From Chryseobacterium sp. LAM-KRS1 (GTDB taxonomy: Bacteria; Bacteroidota; Bacteroidia; Flavobacteriales; Weeksellaceae), in the NCBI RefSeq assembly GCF_013184525.1, contig NZ_JAAOIZ010000006.1:248001-312000 (forward strand): a DNA stretch of 64,000 bases, written 5' to 3'. The translations under genes and the position numbers were made by a program. Position 1 is the stretch's first letter. Each line of letters opens with the position of its first letter. Under the pieces are notes generated by a model. The model had not been told where the DNA came from, did no database searches, and saw only the letters and a program-made list of their open reading frames with translations. Below, in pieces: positions 26,970 through 35,540 of this stretch.

Positions 26970-29693
26970 ATGAAAAATAGAAAGACAATTTTTTCAGCTT
27001 CTGTTTTATTTTTTCTGGGGGCAACTTATGTTTATGGACAGGAGAAGGATACAGTAAAAACCGCTAATGTGGAAGAGGTCGTTATTCTGGGATCCCGAAG
27101 CGGAGCAAGATCTAAAGTTGACAGCCCGGTTCCTGTGGATGTATTTAATATAAAAGAATCTTCGCTGGTTCTTCCTCAGACCAATATTTCTCAGATCCTT
27201 AACGCTATAGCACCCTCATTTACCTCTACGATTCAGACCAACGCTGATGGTACGGATCATTTGGACCCTGCACAGCTCAGAGGCCTTGGTCCCGATCAGG
27301 TCCTGGTTTTGGTCAATGGTAAAAGAAGACATACTTCGGCATTGGTTAATGTGAACGGAACTCCGGGAAGAGGAACTGTAGGTACGGATTTGAATGCTAT
27401 TCCTTCTTTCGCGATCAACCGGATTGAAGTTTTGCGGGATGGTGCTGCGGCACAATACGGATCAGATGCCATTGCGGGAGTGATCAATTTAGGGCTGAAA
27501 AGAGATACCGGAAGACTGACAGGTCAGTTTACTTACGGAGGAAATCTTACGCCGGCTGCCAATGATCATACAGGAAATTTTGACGGACAAAACTTTCAGG
27601 TAGATCTGAATTATGGTGATAAAATAGGAAAAAAGGGAGGTTTTTTCAATATTACTTGGACTTCACAGTTTAGAAATCCAACCTATAGAGCAGGAACCGA
27701 AAGCGGGACAATTTACAATGCTTACAATGCTATTGAGAAAAGAGCATTAAATGATGGCGTGAATCTTTCTTCATTATTTACAAATATTGGTACTACTCCC
27801 AATGCTCAGCAGATCGTAAATTATATTCATCAATATGCACAGAATGTTAATTATTTCTCCCAGGATTTTCAGAATCAAATTCAGGGAGCGAATACAATTG
27901 GTGCGCTACAGGGATTGTTAGGAGCTGATGTAACCAATCAGGAGTTGGGCTACAGAGGTCTTGAAAGAAAAGATTTCAATATGCAGGTAGGCCAGTCAAA
28001 ACTAAATAACCACCAGCTTTTTGCAAATATAGAGGTTCCGATTGATGATAACTGGAAAGTCTATACTTTTGGAGGTTATAGCTTCAGGCATGGTACTTCG
28101 GGAGGATTTTTCAGAAGACCTAATCAAAGCAGAACCTTTACAGGAATATACCAGGATGGTTATCTGCCGCAGATCGGAACAGATATTCAGGACTTGTCTC
28201 TTTCAGCAGGTATAAAAGGAAACTGGGATGGCTGGAATATTGACTTCAGTAATACTTACGGACAAAACTCCTTTGATTATACTATCCAGAATACAGGTAA
28301 TACTTCTTTAAGATTTGCTTCCCCCAATGAATTTAGTGCCGGAGGACTAAGGTTTTCTCAAAATACGATCAATCTTGATTTTTCAAAGAAATATGATGTG
28401 TGGCAGGGAATCAACATAGCATTTGGGGCAGAGCACCGATATGAAAATTTTAAAATAACAGCAGGAGAAGAAGCTTCTTATGCAACTTATGATATCAATG
28501 GAAATGTATGGAACGGGACCACTTCCAGGCCAACCGATTTCTTTGGAAATTCACTTCCAGGAGGATCACAAGTATTTAGTGGTTTCAGACCTGAAAATGC
28601 TGTAAATAAAAACAGACAATCTGTTGCGGGATATGCAGATTTTGAATTCAATTTTACAGATTGGTTGCTGGTAGATGCTGCTGCGAGATATGAAAACTAT
28701 TCGGATTTCGGATCTACTTTTAATTATAAGATCGCTTCAAGAATTAAGCTTGATAAGAACTTTAATTTAAGATTTGCCGGATCTACAGGATTTAGAGCGC
28801 CATCTATCCATCAGATCTATTATAATGTAACTTCTACCTTATTTACCAATAATCAGCTTTTAGAAGTAGGAACTTTCAGCAACGACTCTAAAATAGCAGG
28901 ATTATTGGGAATTCCAAAATTGAAACAGGAAACTTCCCAATCAGCAAGTATAGGATTTACATATAAAATTCCATCTGTTAATGTAACATTTACGGCAGAT
29001 GGTTATTTTACTAAAATTAAAAATAGGATTATCCTTACCGACCAGTTTACCAGATCAGCAGTTCCTCAGCCGGCAAAGGAGGCATTTGATGCTGCGGGAG
29101 TAAATGCGGGACAATTTTTTGCCAATGCAATTGATACGGAAACGAAAGGGCTGGATATTGTAATCGCTCACAATGTAAGATTTTCAGAAGTGAAACTGGA
29201 TAATAGTTTTGCAGTTAATCTTAATCAGACCAAAAAAGTAGGAAACGTTCATTCATCGGGTTTGTTGGAATCTGCTAATCTTGAAAATACATATTTCTCT
29301 GAAAAATCAAGAGTATATCTTGAAGAAGCGGTTCCAAGAGTAAAGGCAAGTTTATCCCACAGTATTTCGTGGAAAAATGCCAGTTTCTATTTAAGAAATA
29401 CGTATTTCGGGAAAGTGACAGGTGCTGATGTTTTAGATGCCAATGGCGATGGGGTTATTGCATTTGATGAACATCAGAAAATAGCAGATAAGGTAATTAC
29501 TGATGTTTCCCTAGCGTATCAGTTTACTAAAAATGTAGGCTTAACGCTGGGAGTGAATAACGTTTTTGATATTTATCCAACCAAAAACCTTCCGGTATCA
29601 ACCAATAACGACCAGTTTATCTACTCCCGTTCCACGTCTCAATTCGGACAGAACGGAAGGTATGTTTTTACGAGACTTAATTTTACTTTTTAA
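26970..29693 (+). CDS. TonB-dependent outer-membrane receptor
   Basis: This outer-membrane beta barrel imports a ligand with TonB energy. A signal peptide (to about residue 24) is followed by EEVVILGSRSG, a possible TonB box region, and the plug with LRGLGPDQVLVLVNGKRRH and IEVLRDGAAAQYGSDAIAGVIN. The barrel ends in Phe (VFTRLNFTF), as outer-membrane proteins do. An extracellular loop contains DANGDGVIAFDE at residues 823-834, a perfect EF-hand-type calcium-loop pattern. No SusD or lipoprotein partner follows, so the ligand is unknown; siderophores or small organics are possible. The promoter is a consensus match with an overlapping palindrome. Confidence 0.93.
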   Translation: MKNRKTIFSASVLFFLGATYVYGQEKDTVKTANVEEVVILGSRSGARSKVDSPVPVDVFNIKESSLVLPQTNISQILNAIAPSFTSTIQTNADGTDHLDPAQLRGLGPDQVLVLVNGKRRHTSALVNVNGTPGRGTVGTDLNAIPSFAINRIEVLRDGAAAQYGSDAIAGVINLGLKRDTGRLTGQFTYGGNLTPAANDHTGNFDGQNFQVDLNYGDKIGKKGGFFNITWTSQFRNPTYRAGTESGTIYNAYNAIEKRALNDGVNLSSLFTNIGTTPNAQQIVNYIHQYAQNVNYFSQDFQNQIQGANTIGALQGLLGADVTNQELGYRGLERKDFNMQVGQSKLNNHQLFANIEVPIDDNWKVYTFGGYSFRHGTSGGFFRRPNQSRTFTGIYQDGYLPQIGTDIQDLSLSAGIKGNWDGWNIDFSNTYGQNSFDYTIQNTGNTSLRFASPNEFSAGGLRFSQNTINLDFSKKYDVWQGINIAFGAEHRYENFKITAGEEASYATYDINGNVWNGTTSRPTDFFGNSLPGGSQVFSGFRPENAVNKNRQSVAGYADFEFNFTDWLLVDAAARYENYSDFGSTFNYKIASRIKLDKNFNLRFAGSTGFRAPSIHQIYYNVTSTLFTNNQLLEVGTFSNDSKIAGLLGIPKLKQETSQSASIGFTYKIPSVNVTFTADGYFTKIKNRIILTDQFTRSAVPQPAKEAFDAAGVNAGQFFANAIDTETKGLDIVIAHNVRFSEVKLDNSFAVNLNQTKKVGNVHSSGLLESANLENTYFSEKSRVYLEEAVPRVKASLSHSISWKNASFYLRNTYFGKVTGADVLDANGDGVIAFDEHQKIADKVITDVSLAYQFTKNVGLTLGVNNVFDIYPTKNLPVSTNNDQFIYSRSTSQFGQNGRYVFTRLNFTF

Positions 29694-29707
29694 GTAAAAA
29701 ATAAAAA

Positions 29708-30361
29708 CTAGCTGAACAATGCAGGCAAAGGATCTTCAAAACTGATTATTCTGTGATCTGCGAGATCAAAATAAATTTTTGAATTTTGATTGGTAAAAGC
29801 AATGACAGTCATTCCCGCATTTTTGGCAGCAAGAATACCGGACTGACTGTCCTCTATTACAAAACAATGTTGAGGGTCAACTTTCAGGTTTTTTGCTGAT
29901 GTACAATATACGGCAGGATGAGGCTTACCATGTTCTTCAAACTCAGCTGAGGTAATATGATCGAATAAATGGGCAATCTCCGCTTTATCAAGAACGGTTT
30001 GAATGATCCTGTAAGGAGAATTGGTGGCTAGGCCTATTTTGTATTGCTTTGATTTTAGATCTTCTATAAACTTTTTTATACCCGCAATAGTACAATCTTC
30101 TGTTGCGATCAGTTCAATGACCCTTGAGATGACTTGTTGTTCCACAATGTCCAATGCAATGTTATCCCAAGGGTATTTTTTATACCAGAATTCGGTAACC
30201 TCAGCAGTAGTCATCGACTGAGTGAACTGTGTGAATTCATCAGTAATCTTTACACCCAATGAGCTGAATACTTCGGACTCAGCTTGTTTCCAGAATTTTT
30301 CACTGTCGATAAGAACACCGTCCATATCAAAAATAACAGCTTTTGCAGGTTTTATTTCCAT
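29708..30361 (-). CDS. HAD-superfamily phosphatase, HxpB-like, in thiamin operon
   Basis: HAD phosphatases use an aspartate nucleophile to hydrolyse small phosphate esters. The motif I pair is FDMDGVLIDSE (Asp17 and Asp19 by eye). Motif II is ATNSPYR, motif III KPHPAVY, and motif IV VIEDSQSGILAAKNAG. The 217-residue size with a helical cap of type C1 fits 2-deoxyglucose-6-phosphatase/hexitol phosphatase relatives. It overlaps the tenA gene by ten bases and ends the riboswitch-controlled operon, so a role on thiamin monophosphate is plausible, as in the plant HAD-TenA fusion protein. This is inference; the substrate is untested. Confidence 0.88.
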   Translation of the reverse strand: MEIKPAKAVIFDMDGVLIDSEKFWKQAESEVFSSLGVKITDEFTQFTQSMTTAEVTEFWYKKYPWDNIALDIVEQQVISRVIELIATEDCTIAGIKKFIEDLKSKQYKIGLATNSPYRIIQTVLDKAEIAHLFDHITSAEFEEHGKPHPAVYCTSAKNLKVDPQHCFVIEDSQSGILAAKNAGMTVIAFTNQNSKIYFDLADHRIISFEDPLPALFS

Positions 30362-31002
30362 ATTTTTAATTCATAGGCCGCTTCCCAAAAATGGTACTCC
30401 ATCCGGGTTGACATGATAAAAGCTTCTGTCATTTTATGTCTTGTATCATCTGTAGCTTTTTCTGCGATCTTATCACAAATAGCAATGGCATGATCTACAG
30501 CAGCAGAAAATTCCTCTCCACCATAAGTATCGATCCACTTTTGATAAGGATTATTAATATTGTTCTGATATTTAAAGATAAAGTTTCCTACTTCCCTATA
30601 GATCCAGAAGCACGGCAATACTGCAGCAACTGCAACTTCAACACATTCCAGAGCAGCAGTACTCCTCAGAAAATGGATATAGTGATGACATGCAGGCTGT
30701 AAAACACCTTTATCGGTAACACCAAAATCCTTAAAATAAAATTCATGTAAAGCATTTTCGACCACGATCGCATTTTCGGCAAACCTCATAAAAGAAAGAA
30801 CATCCTGGAGATCAGGGATCTTAGCAGCAATTAGCGAAAGCGTTCGTCCAAAATGTTCAAGATATAGAGAGTCCTGAGCCATGTAAAATTTAAAATTTTC
30901 AAGCGGCAAATTGCCGGCTGAAAGCTCTTTGATAAAATTCATTTGCAAAATAGACATGTATTTGTCTTCAATGGCTTGCCAGGTTTTTTCAGACCATTTC
31001 AT
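30352..31002 (-). CDS. tenA: Thiaminase II / aminopyrimidine aminohydrolase TenA
   Basis: TenA hydrolyses aminopyrimidine breakdown products of thiamin (or thiamin itself) to return HMP to the pathway. The all-helical 216-residue protein has the family features: YMAQDSLYLEHFGRTLS, the catalytic Cys131 in LPCFWIYREVG, and EFSAAVDHA in the active-site lid. It overlaps thiD by 14 bases and the HAD gene by 10, showing tight translational coupling in the salvage operon. Confidence 0.93.
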   Translation of the reverse strand: MKWSEKTWQAIEDKYMSILQMNFIKELSAGNLPLENFKFYMAQDSLYLEHFGRTLSLIAAKIPDLQDVLSFMRFAENAIVVENALHEFYFKDFGVTDKGVLQPACHHYIHFLRSTAALECVEVAVAAVLPCFWIYREVGNFIFKYQNNINNPYQKWIDTYGGEEFSAAVDHAIAICDKIAEKATDDTRHKMTEAFIMSTRMEYHFWEAAYELKIWK

Positions 31003-31822
31003 TTTTGATCAGTTTTTGAGGGTTAAAAAAGTGATTAAGCGGGCCGTTTCCCAAACCGGTTTCTACATCTTTTCCATTTTCTATGGCTTTATAAACATAT
31101 TGTTGTCCAAGAGAAACAGAATCAAATAAGGTTTTTCCCTGAGCCAGATATGCGGCTATAGCCGAAGAAAGGGTGCAGCCTGAACCATGGGTGTTGTGGG
31201 TTGCAAATTTGATGGTTTCAAAGGTATGGTATTGATTATTTTCATCGCAGAATAATGAGGTAATCGTTGAGGTGTCCTGATGTCCGCCTTTTAAAAGAAT
31301 GCTTTTGCAGCCCAGACCTTTGATCAGTTTTCCTGCTGCATAAAGGTCTTCAAGCGTTTTCACCTCCATGCTGGCTAAAATTGCTGCTTCATCCATATTA
31401 GGGGTAATCACATCTGCAATAGGGAAAAGTTTTTCTGTAATAGCGGTAATAGTCTCTTCTTCGATTAAACGATGTCCACTTGTCGCGACCATTACCGGAT
31501 CGAATACAATAGGAATCTTTTTATATTTACCGAGTGTTGAAACGATGGTTTCCACAAGCTGGGAAGTATGGACCATTCCGATTTTGATTGCATCAGGAAA
31601 AATGTCATCTAAAATAGCTTCGATCTGATCAGCTACTGCTTCTACAGGAATTGGATATATCTTTCTTACTCCCTGGGTATTCTGGACCGGTAAAGCAGTT
31701 AACACCGATGTTGAAAAGCATCCCAGGGCAGAGGCGGTTTTAATATCAGCCTGGATGCCAGCCCCTCCGCTTCCGTCGAATCCTGCTATCGTTAATACGG
31801 ATGGATATTTAAATTTTTTCAT
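30989..31822 (-). CDS. thiD: Hydroxymethylpyrimidine / phosphomethylpyrimidine kinase
   Basis: ThiD phosphorylates HMP and HMP-P to give HMP pyrophosphate for thiamin assembly. Ribokinase-family motifs are clear: AGFDGSGGAGIQADIKTASALG (shown in part), DPVMVATSGHRLI, ITPNMDEAAIL, LLKGGH and the anion hole HNTHGSGCTLSSAIAAYLA. Its 277 residues match the family. It overlaps thiE by four bases and tenA by 14. Confidence 0.96.
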   Translation of the reverse strand: MKKFKYPSVLTIAGFDGSGGAGIQADIKTASALGCFSTSVLTALPVQNTQGVRKIYPIPVEAVADQIEAILDDIFPDAIKIGMVHTSQLVETIVSTLGKYKKIPIVFDPVMVATSGHRLIEEETITAITEKLFPIADVITPNMDEAAILASMEVKTLEDLYAAGKLIKGLGCKSILLKGGHQDTSTITSLFCDENNQYHTFETIKFATHNTHGSGCTLSSAIAAYLAQGKTLFDSVSLGQQYVYKAIENGKDVETGLGNGPLNHFFNPQKLIKNEMV

Positions 31823-32454
31823 TTTACAATTTCATTTTTGAGTTCATAAGCTGCTCTTTGAGGATCATCAGCACCGCATATTGCAGAAACCACGGCAATA
31901 CAGTCTGCTCCCGCGTCCATAATAGCCTTGGCGTTGGTTAAGTTGACACTGCCAATAGCAACAAGGGGCTTTGAGGTGAGTTGCCTTATTTTTACTATTC
32001 CTTCCAATCCCCATTCAGTAACTGTATCTGATTTGGTAGTCGTGCGGAAGACCGGGCTGATGCCCAGATAGTCTGATGCTGCAGTCTGATCATTTTCAAG
32101 CTGATCGAGATATTCAATGGAGTAACCAATCATTTTATTGTGAATGAGTGGCTGCTCCCTCAAATAGACGGGGCTTGCATCGGTATTACCCACATGGATG
32201 CCTGCCGCATTTACTTTTGTGGCCACTTCTACGTTGTCATTAATAATCAGTGGAATATGATGTTTTTCTGTAATTGCTATCAGTTGTCTGGCTTTTTGGA
32301 GGAATTCATCGGGAGAGCTGTTTTTCTCTCTTAGTTGTATGATATCAACGCCGCCTAGAATAGCTTGCTCTGCAACCTTTAAAAAGTCTCTTCCGGGACA
32401 ATCTGCCTCAGAAATAACAAGGTAAAGCTGGTAAGGAAAAGGATGTCGATTCAT
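31819..32454 (-). CDS. thiE: Thiamine phosphate synthase
   Basis: ThiE joins HMP pyrophosphate with thiazole phosphate to make thiamin monophosphate. The TIM barrel shows GGVDIIQLREK, the diphosphate-binding LIINDNVEVA, GIHVGNTDASP, GYSIEYLDQ and the phosphate loop VAIGSVNLTNAKAIMDAGADCIA (shown in part). The length of 211 residues is typical. The start codon overlaps the thiM stop by one base and the stop overlaps thiD by four. Confidence 0.95.
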   Translation of the reverse strand: MNRHPFPYQLYLVISEADCPGRDFLKVAEQAILGGVDIIQLREKNSSPDEFLQKARQLIAITEKHHIPLIINDNVEVATKVNAAGIHVGNTDASPVYLREQPLIHNKMIGYSIEYLDQLENDQTAASDYLGISPVFRTTTKSDTVTEWGLEGIVKIRQLTSKPLVAIGSVNLTNAKAIMDAGADCIAVVSAICGADDPQRAAYELKNEIVK

Positions 32455-33248
32455 TATCTTTCATACTTGAGATGACTGAGAAACTCCTCTTCGGTAATAG
32501 TATATAATTTATCGAGAAGGTTAACCTGAAGGCTTCCAGGACCTTTGCTTTCCAAAACAGCCAGTTCACCTGCGATACCCATTAATGTCATTGCGGCCGC
32601 AGTTGCTTCAAAATACTTTTCGGTAACTCCTGCAAAAGCACCAATAAGGGCAGTTGCCGAGCAGCCTAATCCGGTAACTTTGGTCATTAAATGATGCCCG
32701 TTACGGATAAAGGAGGTCTGCTGTCGGTCAGTAATAATATCTGTAGCTCCGGAGATACAGACAATCGTATCGTATTGATTGACGAGATATTGTGCGGCAT
32801 TGATCGCTTCATCACTTTTTGCTGTGCTGTCAACTCCTTTTGTAACCATGGTGTTTGCTTTAGCCAAAGCAATGATTTCTGATGCGTTACCTCTGATTAC
32901 AGTCGGCCGGTACGGTAAAAGCTGGTGTAAAATCTCATCACGGAAACCCGTTGCACCGGCACCTACCGGATCCAGAATCCACGGTTTTTTTAATGAATGG
33001 GCAGCCTTTGCGGCTATTATCATTGACTCTGCCCAATATTCATCCAGCGTACCTATGTTAATAACGACTGAATGTGCAATACTGACCATTTCATGAATTT
33101 CAGATTTTGCATGCGCCATGATCGGAGAAGCTCCCACAGCCAAAAGGGCATTAGCTGTATTATTCATCACCACGTAATTGGTGATATTGTGTACAAGGGG
33201 GGATTGCTGTTTTACGAGCTGTACTTGTTTCCAAAGATTTTTATCCAT
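32454..33248 (-). CDS. thiM: Hydroxyethylthiazole kinase
   Basis: ThiM phosphorylates the thiazole alcohol so that it can be reused. The family start VHNITNYVVMNNTANALLAVG, the DPVGAGATGFR loop, the RGNASEI segment and the catalytic GLGCSATALIGAF are all present in 264 residues. It is the first gene after the TPP riboswitch. With thiE, thiD and tenA but no thiC, thiG or thiH here, the operon covers salvage rather than de novo synthesis, though de novo genes may lie elsewhere. Confidence 0.95.
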   Translation of the reverse strand: MDKNLWKQVQLVKQQSPLVHNITNYVVMNNTANALLAVGASPIMAHAKSEIHEMVSIAHSVVINIGTLDEYWAESMIIAAKAAHSLKKPWILDPVGAGATGFRDEILHQLLPYRPTVIRGNASEIIALAKANTMVTKGVDSTAKSDEAINAAQYLVNQYDTIVCISGATDIITDRQQTSFIRNGHHLMTKVTGLGCSATALIGAFAGVTEKYFEATAAAMTLMGIAGELAVLESKGPGSLQVNLLDKLYTITEEEFLSHLKYER

Positions 33249-33317
33249 TATTATTGATTAAATAAATAGCTTCAGGAAAAAATCCAAAACAAAAGTACAT
33301 TGTAAAGAATGTCTTTT

Positions 33318-33396
33318 TGCTTTTCCCTACGTCGGTGTAAGCCGTATCAGGTTCAAAGGGACTCTCTCAATTCTTCTCAGAATACCCCTAAAGCAT
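33318..33396 (-). ncRNA. TPP riboswitch (thi-box) upstream of thiM
   Basis: The minus strand carries the thi-box signatures in order: AGGGGTATT, CTGAGA (33375-33380), CCTTTGAACCTGAT (33346-33359) and GACGTAGGGAAAAGC. The closing stem pairs TGCTTT at the 5' side with AAAGCA at the 3' side. It starts within a few bases of the predicted start of transcription and ends about 70 bases before thiM, leaving room for a switching or ribosome-access stem. Confidence 0.95.
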
Positions 33397-33398
33397 AA

Positions 33399-33406
33399 CA
33401 AATGTA
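33399..33406 (-). promoter_or_regulatory. -7 promoter box of the thiamin salvage operon
   Basis: The minus strand reads TACATTTG, matching TAnnTTTG, placed so that transcription would begin at the 5' edge of the TPP riboswitch. Confidence 0.65.
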
Positions 33407-33454
33407 AGAAAAATATCAGATATGGCCTTATCATTAATTAGTAACCCAAACCTT

Positions 33455-35296
33455 TTATCTCTCTACCAGCTCCTTTACGCTTTCTCCGTAATAATCAATT
33501 TCCGATTTATTAATTTTGATAAGCTCATACCACTTTCTGAAGGCTCCTACAAATACAATAAGCATTAAGACCATTGCAACCACAGCAAGTGTTGCCAGTA
33601 AGTATTGTCCTTTGGGAATATAAATGGAGGTAACCTGGATATAACCTGCCCAGAATGTGATCCCTGCCATGAACACACCCGGTATAGCTGCACACAAGGC
33701 ATATTTGCCTCTGTTTAACCGTATGAGCATTGTTGTACAGACGATCAGCCCACAGGCAGCAAGCAGCTGGTTGCTGATCCCGAATAATGGCCATATACTG
33801 CTGACGTTTCCTGTAAATACAAGGTATCCCCATGCAAAAGTGAAGATCAGACTACTGATAATAATGCCCGGGGTCCAGTTTTTGTCATTGAATTTCGGAA
33901 TTACAGAACCCAGCATTTCCTGCAAAAAGAAACGTCCTACTCTTGTTCCTGCGTCAATAGCCGTAAGAATAAAAACAGCTTCAAACATGATTGCAAAATT
34001 ATACCAATAAGCCATTAACTGATCCATATAGGGGATCTTATTGAATATATGAGCCATTCCCACAGCCAGAGATACAGCACCTCCGGTTCTGCCATGAAGA
34101 TCGATCCCGATTTTCTGTGAAAAATAATCAATATCAACTCCGTGTAAAGAAGGATGAGCAGCCAGAAATGCATCATAAGAGTCTTTCGGAGTGTTTATGG
34201 CAAAATAATCTCCGGGCATTAATGTACATGCTGCGATCAATGCCATTAGGGCAACAAATCCTTCAACAAGCATTGCTCCATATCCTACAAAAAGAATTTC
34301 CCTTTCTTTATTTAGCATTTTAGGCGTTGTTCCGGTTGCTATAACAGCGTGAAAACCCGAAATAGCACCACATGCGATAACAATGAAAATGAATGGAAAG
34401 ACAGGTCCTCCGATCACGGGTCCGCCACCGTTTACAAATTGTGTAAGGGCAGGCATCTGTATCGTGGGATGGATCACAATTACTCCGATAGCAAGCATGA
34501 TGATAGTTCCGATTTTCAGGTATGTCGACAGATAATCCCTTGGGACGAGCAGCAGCCATACCGGTAGAACGGATGCCAAAAAACCATACAAAGGAATAGC
34601 TATAGAAATGGTGGTGATATCCCAGGAGAACAAATTATGCATGGTTTCATTCTGCATCAGGTTATGCCCTCCGATAATACCCGCAATAAGAAGGACTCCT
34701 CCTAGGATACTGGCAAAAGTGACACTATTTTTGCGATAGCGCATAATCAGACCCATAATGATGGCAATAGGCATTGTAATCACTACGGTAAATAATGACC
34801 ATGAGGCTTCGTGCATAGCATTGATACACGCCAACGATAGTCCTGCCAGCGTAAGAATGAGAATGAATAAAATGGCAAATCCGGCTACTGTTCCGGTTGT
34901 TTTTCCAATTTCTTTAGAAGCAATGGTTGCCAGACTCTGGCCTTTATGCCTTACGGATGCGAACAAAACGACCATGTCATGAACGCCACCTCCCAATACA
35001 CAGCCTATCAGAATCCACAATGCTCCGGGAAGGTATCCGAATTGCGCGGCAAGAACAGGCCCAACCAATGGTCCGGCAGCTGCAATTGCAGCAAAGTGAT
35101 GTCCGAAAAGAACGTTCTTATTAGTTGCAACATAGTCTTTACCATCCGCAAACTCCAATGCAGGAGTCGTATTTTTGTTATTAAGACGTAATACCTTATT
35201 GGCGAGAAAAATTCCATAGATGCGGTATGCTATGGCGAAAATAAGGAGCGATGTGAAAACTAAAGTTAAGGCGTTGATGTTATTTAGGAAATCCAT
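33455..35296 (-). CDS. cstA: CstA-family carbon starvation transporter
   Basis: CstA proteins are large inner-membrane transporters for peptides or pyruvate, induced by carbon starvation in E. coli. The 613-residue chain has about 16 membrane helices. Family landmarks are FGHHFAAIAAAGPLVGPVLA, WILIGCVLGGGVHDMVVL and GCGAISGFHAVI-like ACGAISGFHAVIATGTTPK. It is shorter than E. coli CstA (701) and close to the compact group. It lies just upstream of the thiamin operon on the same strand, but the riboswitch promoter makes them separate units. The transported substrate is not shown by sequence. Confidence 0.93.
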   Translation of the reverse strand: MDFLNNINALTLVFTSLLIFAIAYRIYGIFLANKVLRLNNKNTTPALEFADGKDYVATNKNVLFGHHFAAIAAAGPLVGPVLAAQFGYLPGALWILIGCVLGGGVHDMVVLFASVRHKGQSLATIASKEIGKTTGTVAGFAILFILILTLAGLSLACINAMHEASWSLFTVVITMPIAIIMGLIMRYRKNSVTFASILGGVLLIAGIIGGHNLMQNETMHNLFSWDITTISIAIPLYGFLASVLPVWLLLVPRDYLSTYLKIGTIIMLAIGVIVIHPTIQMPALTQFVNGGGPVIGGPVFPFIFIVIACGAISGFHAVIATGTTPKMLNKEREILFVGYGAMLVEGFVALMALIAACTLMPGDYFAINTPKDSYDAFLAAHPSLHGVDIDYFSQKIGIDLHGRTGGAVSLAVGMAHIFNKIPYMDQLMAYWYNFAIMFEAVFILTAIDAGTRVGRFFLQEMLGSVIPKFNDKNWTPGIIISSLIFTFAWGYLVFTGNVSSIWPLFGISNQLLAACGLIVCTTMLIRLNRGKYALCAAIPGVFMAGITFWAGYIQVTSIYIPKGQYLLATLAVVAMVLMLIVFVGAFRKWYELIKINKSEIDYYGESVKELVER

Positions 35297-35540
35297 ATCG
35301 TCTTGATTTTTTATGAGTAAATAATTAAATTTTTTGTTTAATTTATTTTGAATAATTTAAACAATGGCCAAGTTAATTATTTTGTAAATAAAAAATAAGA
35401 ATATGTATACTAATCTAGCAAATTAACAAAAATTGAAAATAACTACTTATTTAATATCCTGATAATTAATATTTTATATTGTTTTCTGTTTGAGTTAACT
35501 ATAATTTATTGTTAGTTTAGAAGTATATTTCATTTCAACA

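Noticed and set aside
33657..34010. 117-residue plus-strand frame opposite cstA
   Set aside because: It lies wholly antisense to cstA, and its hydrophobic runs follow from the opposite strand.
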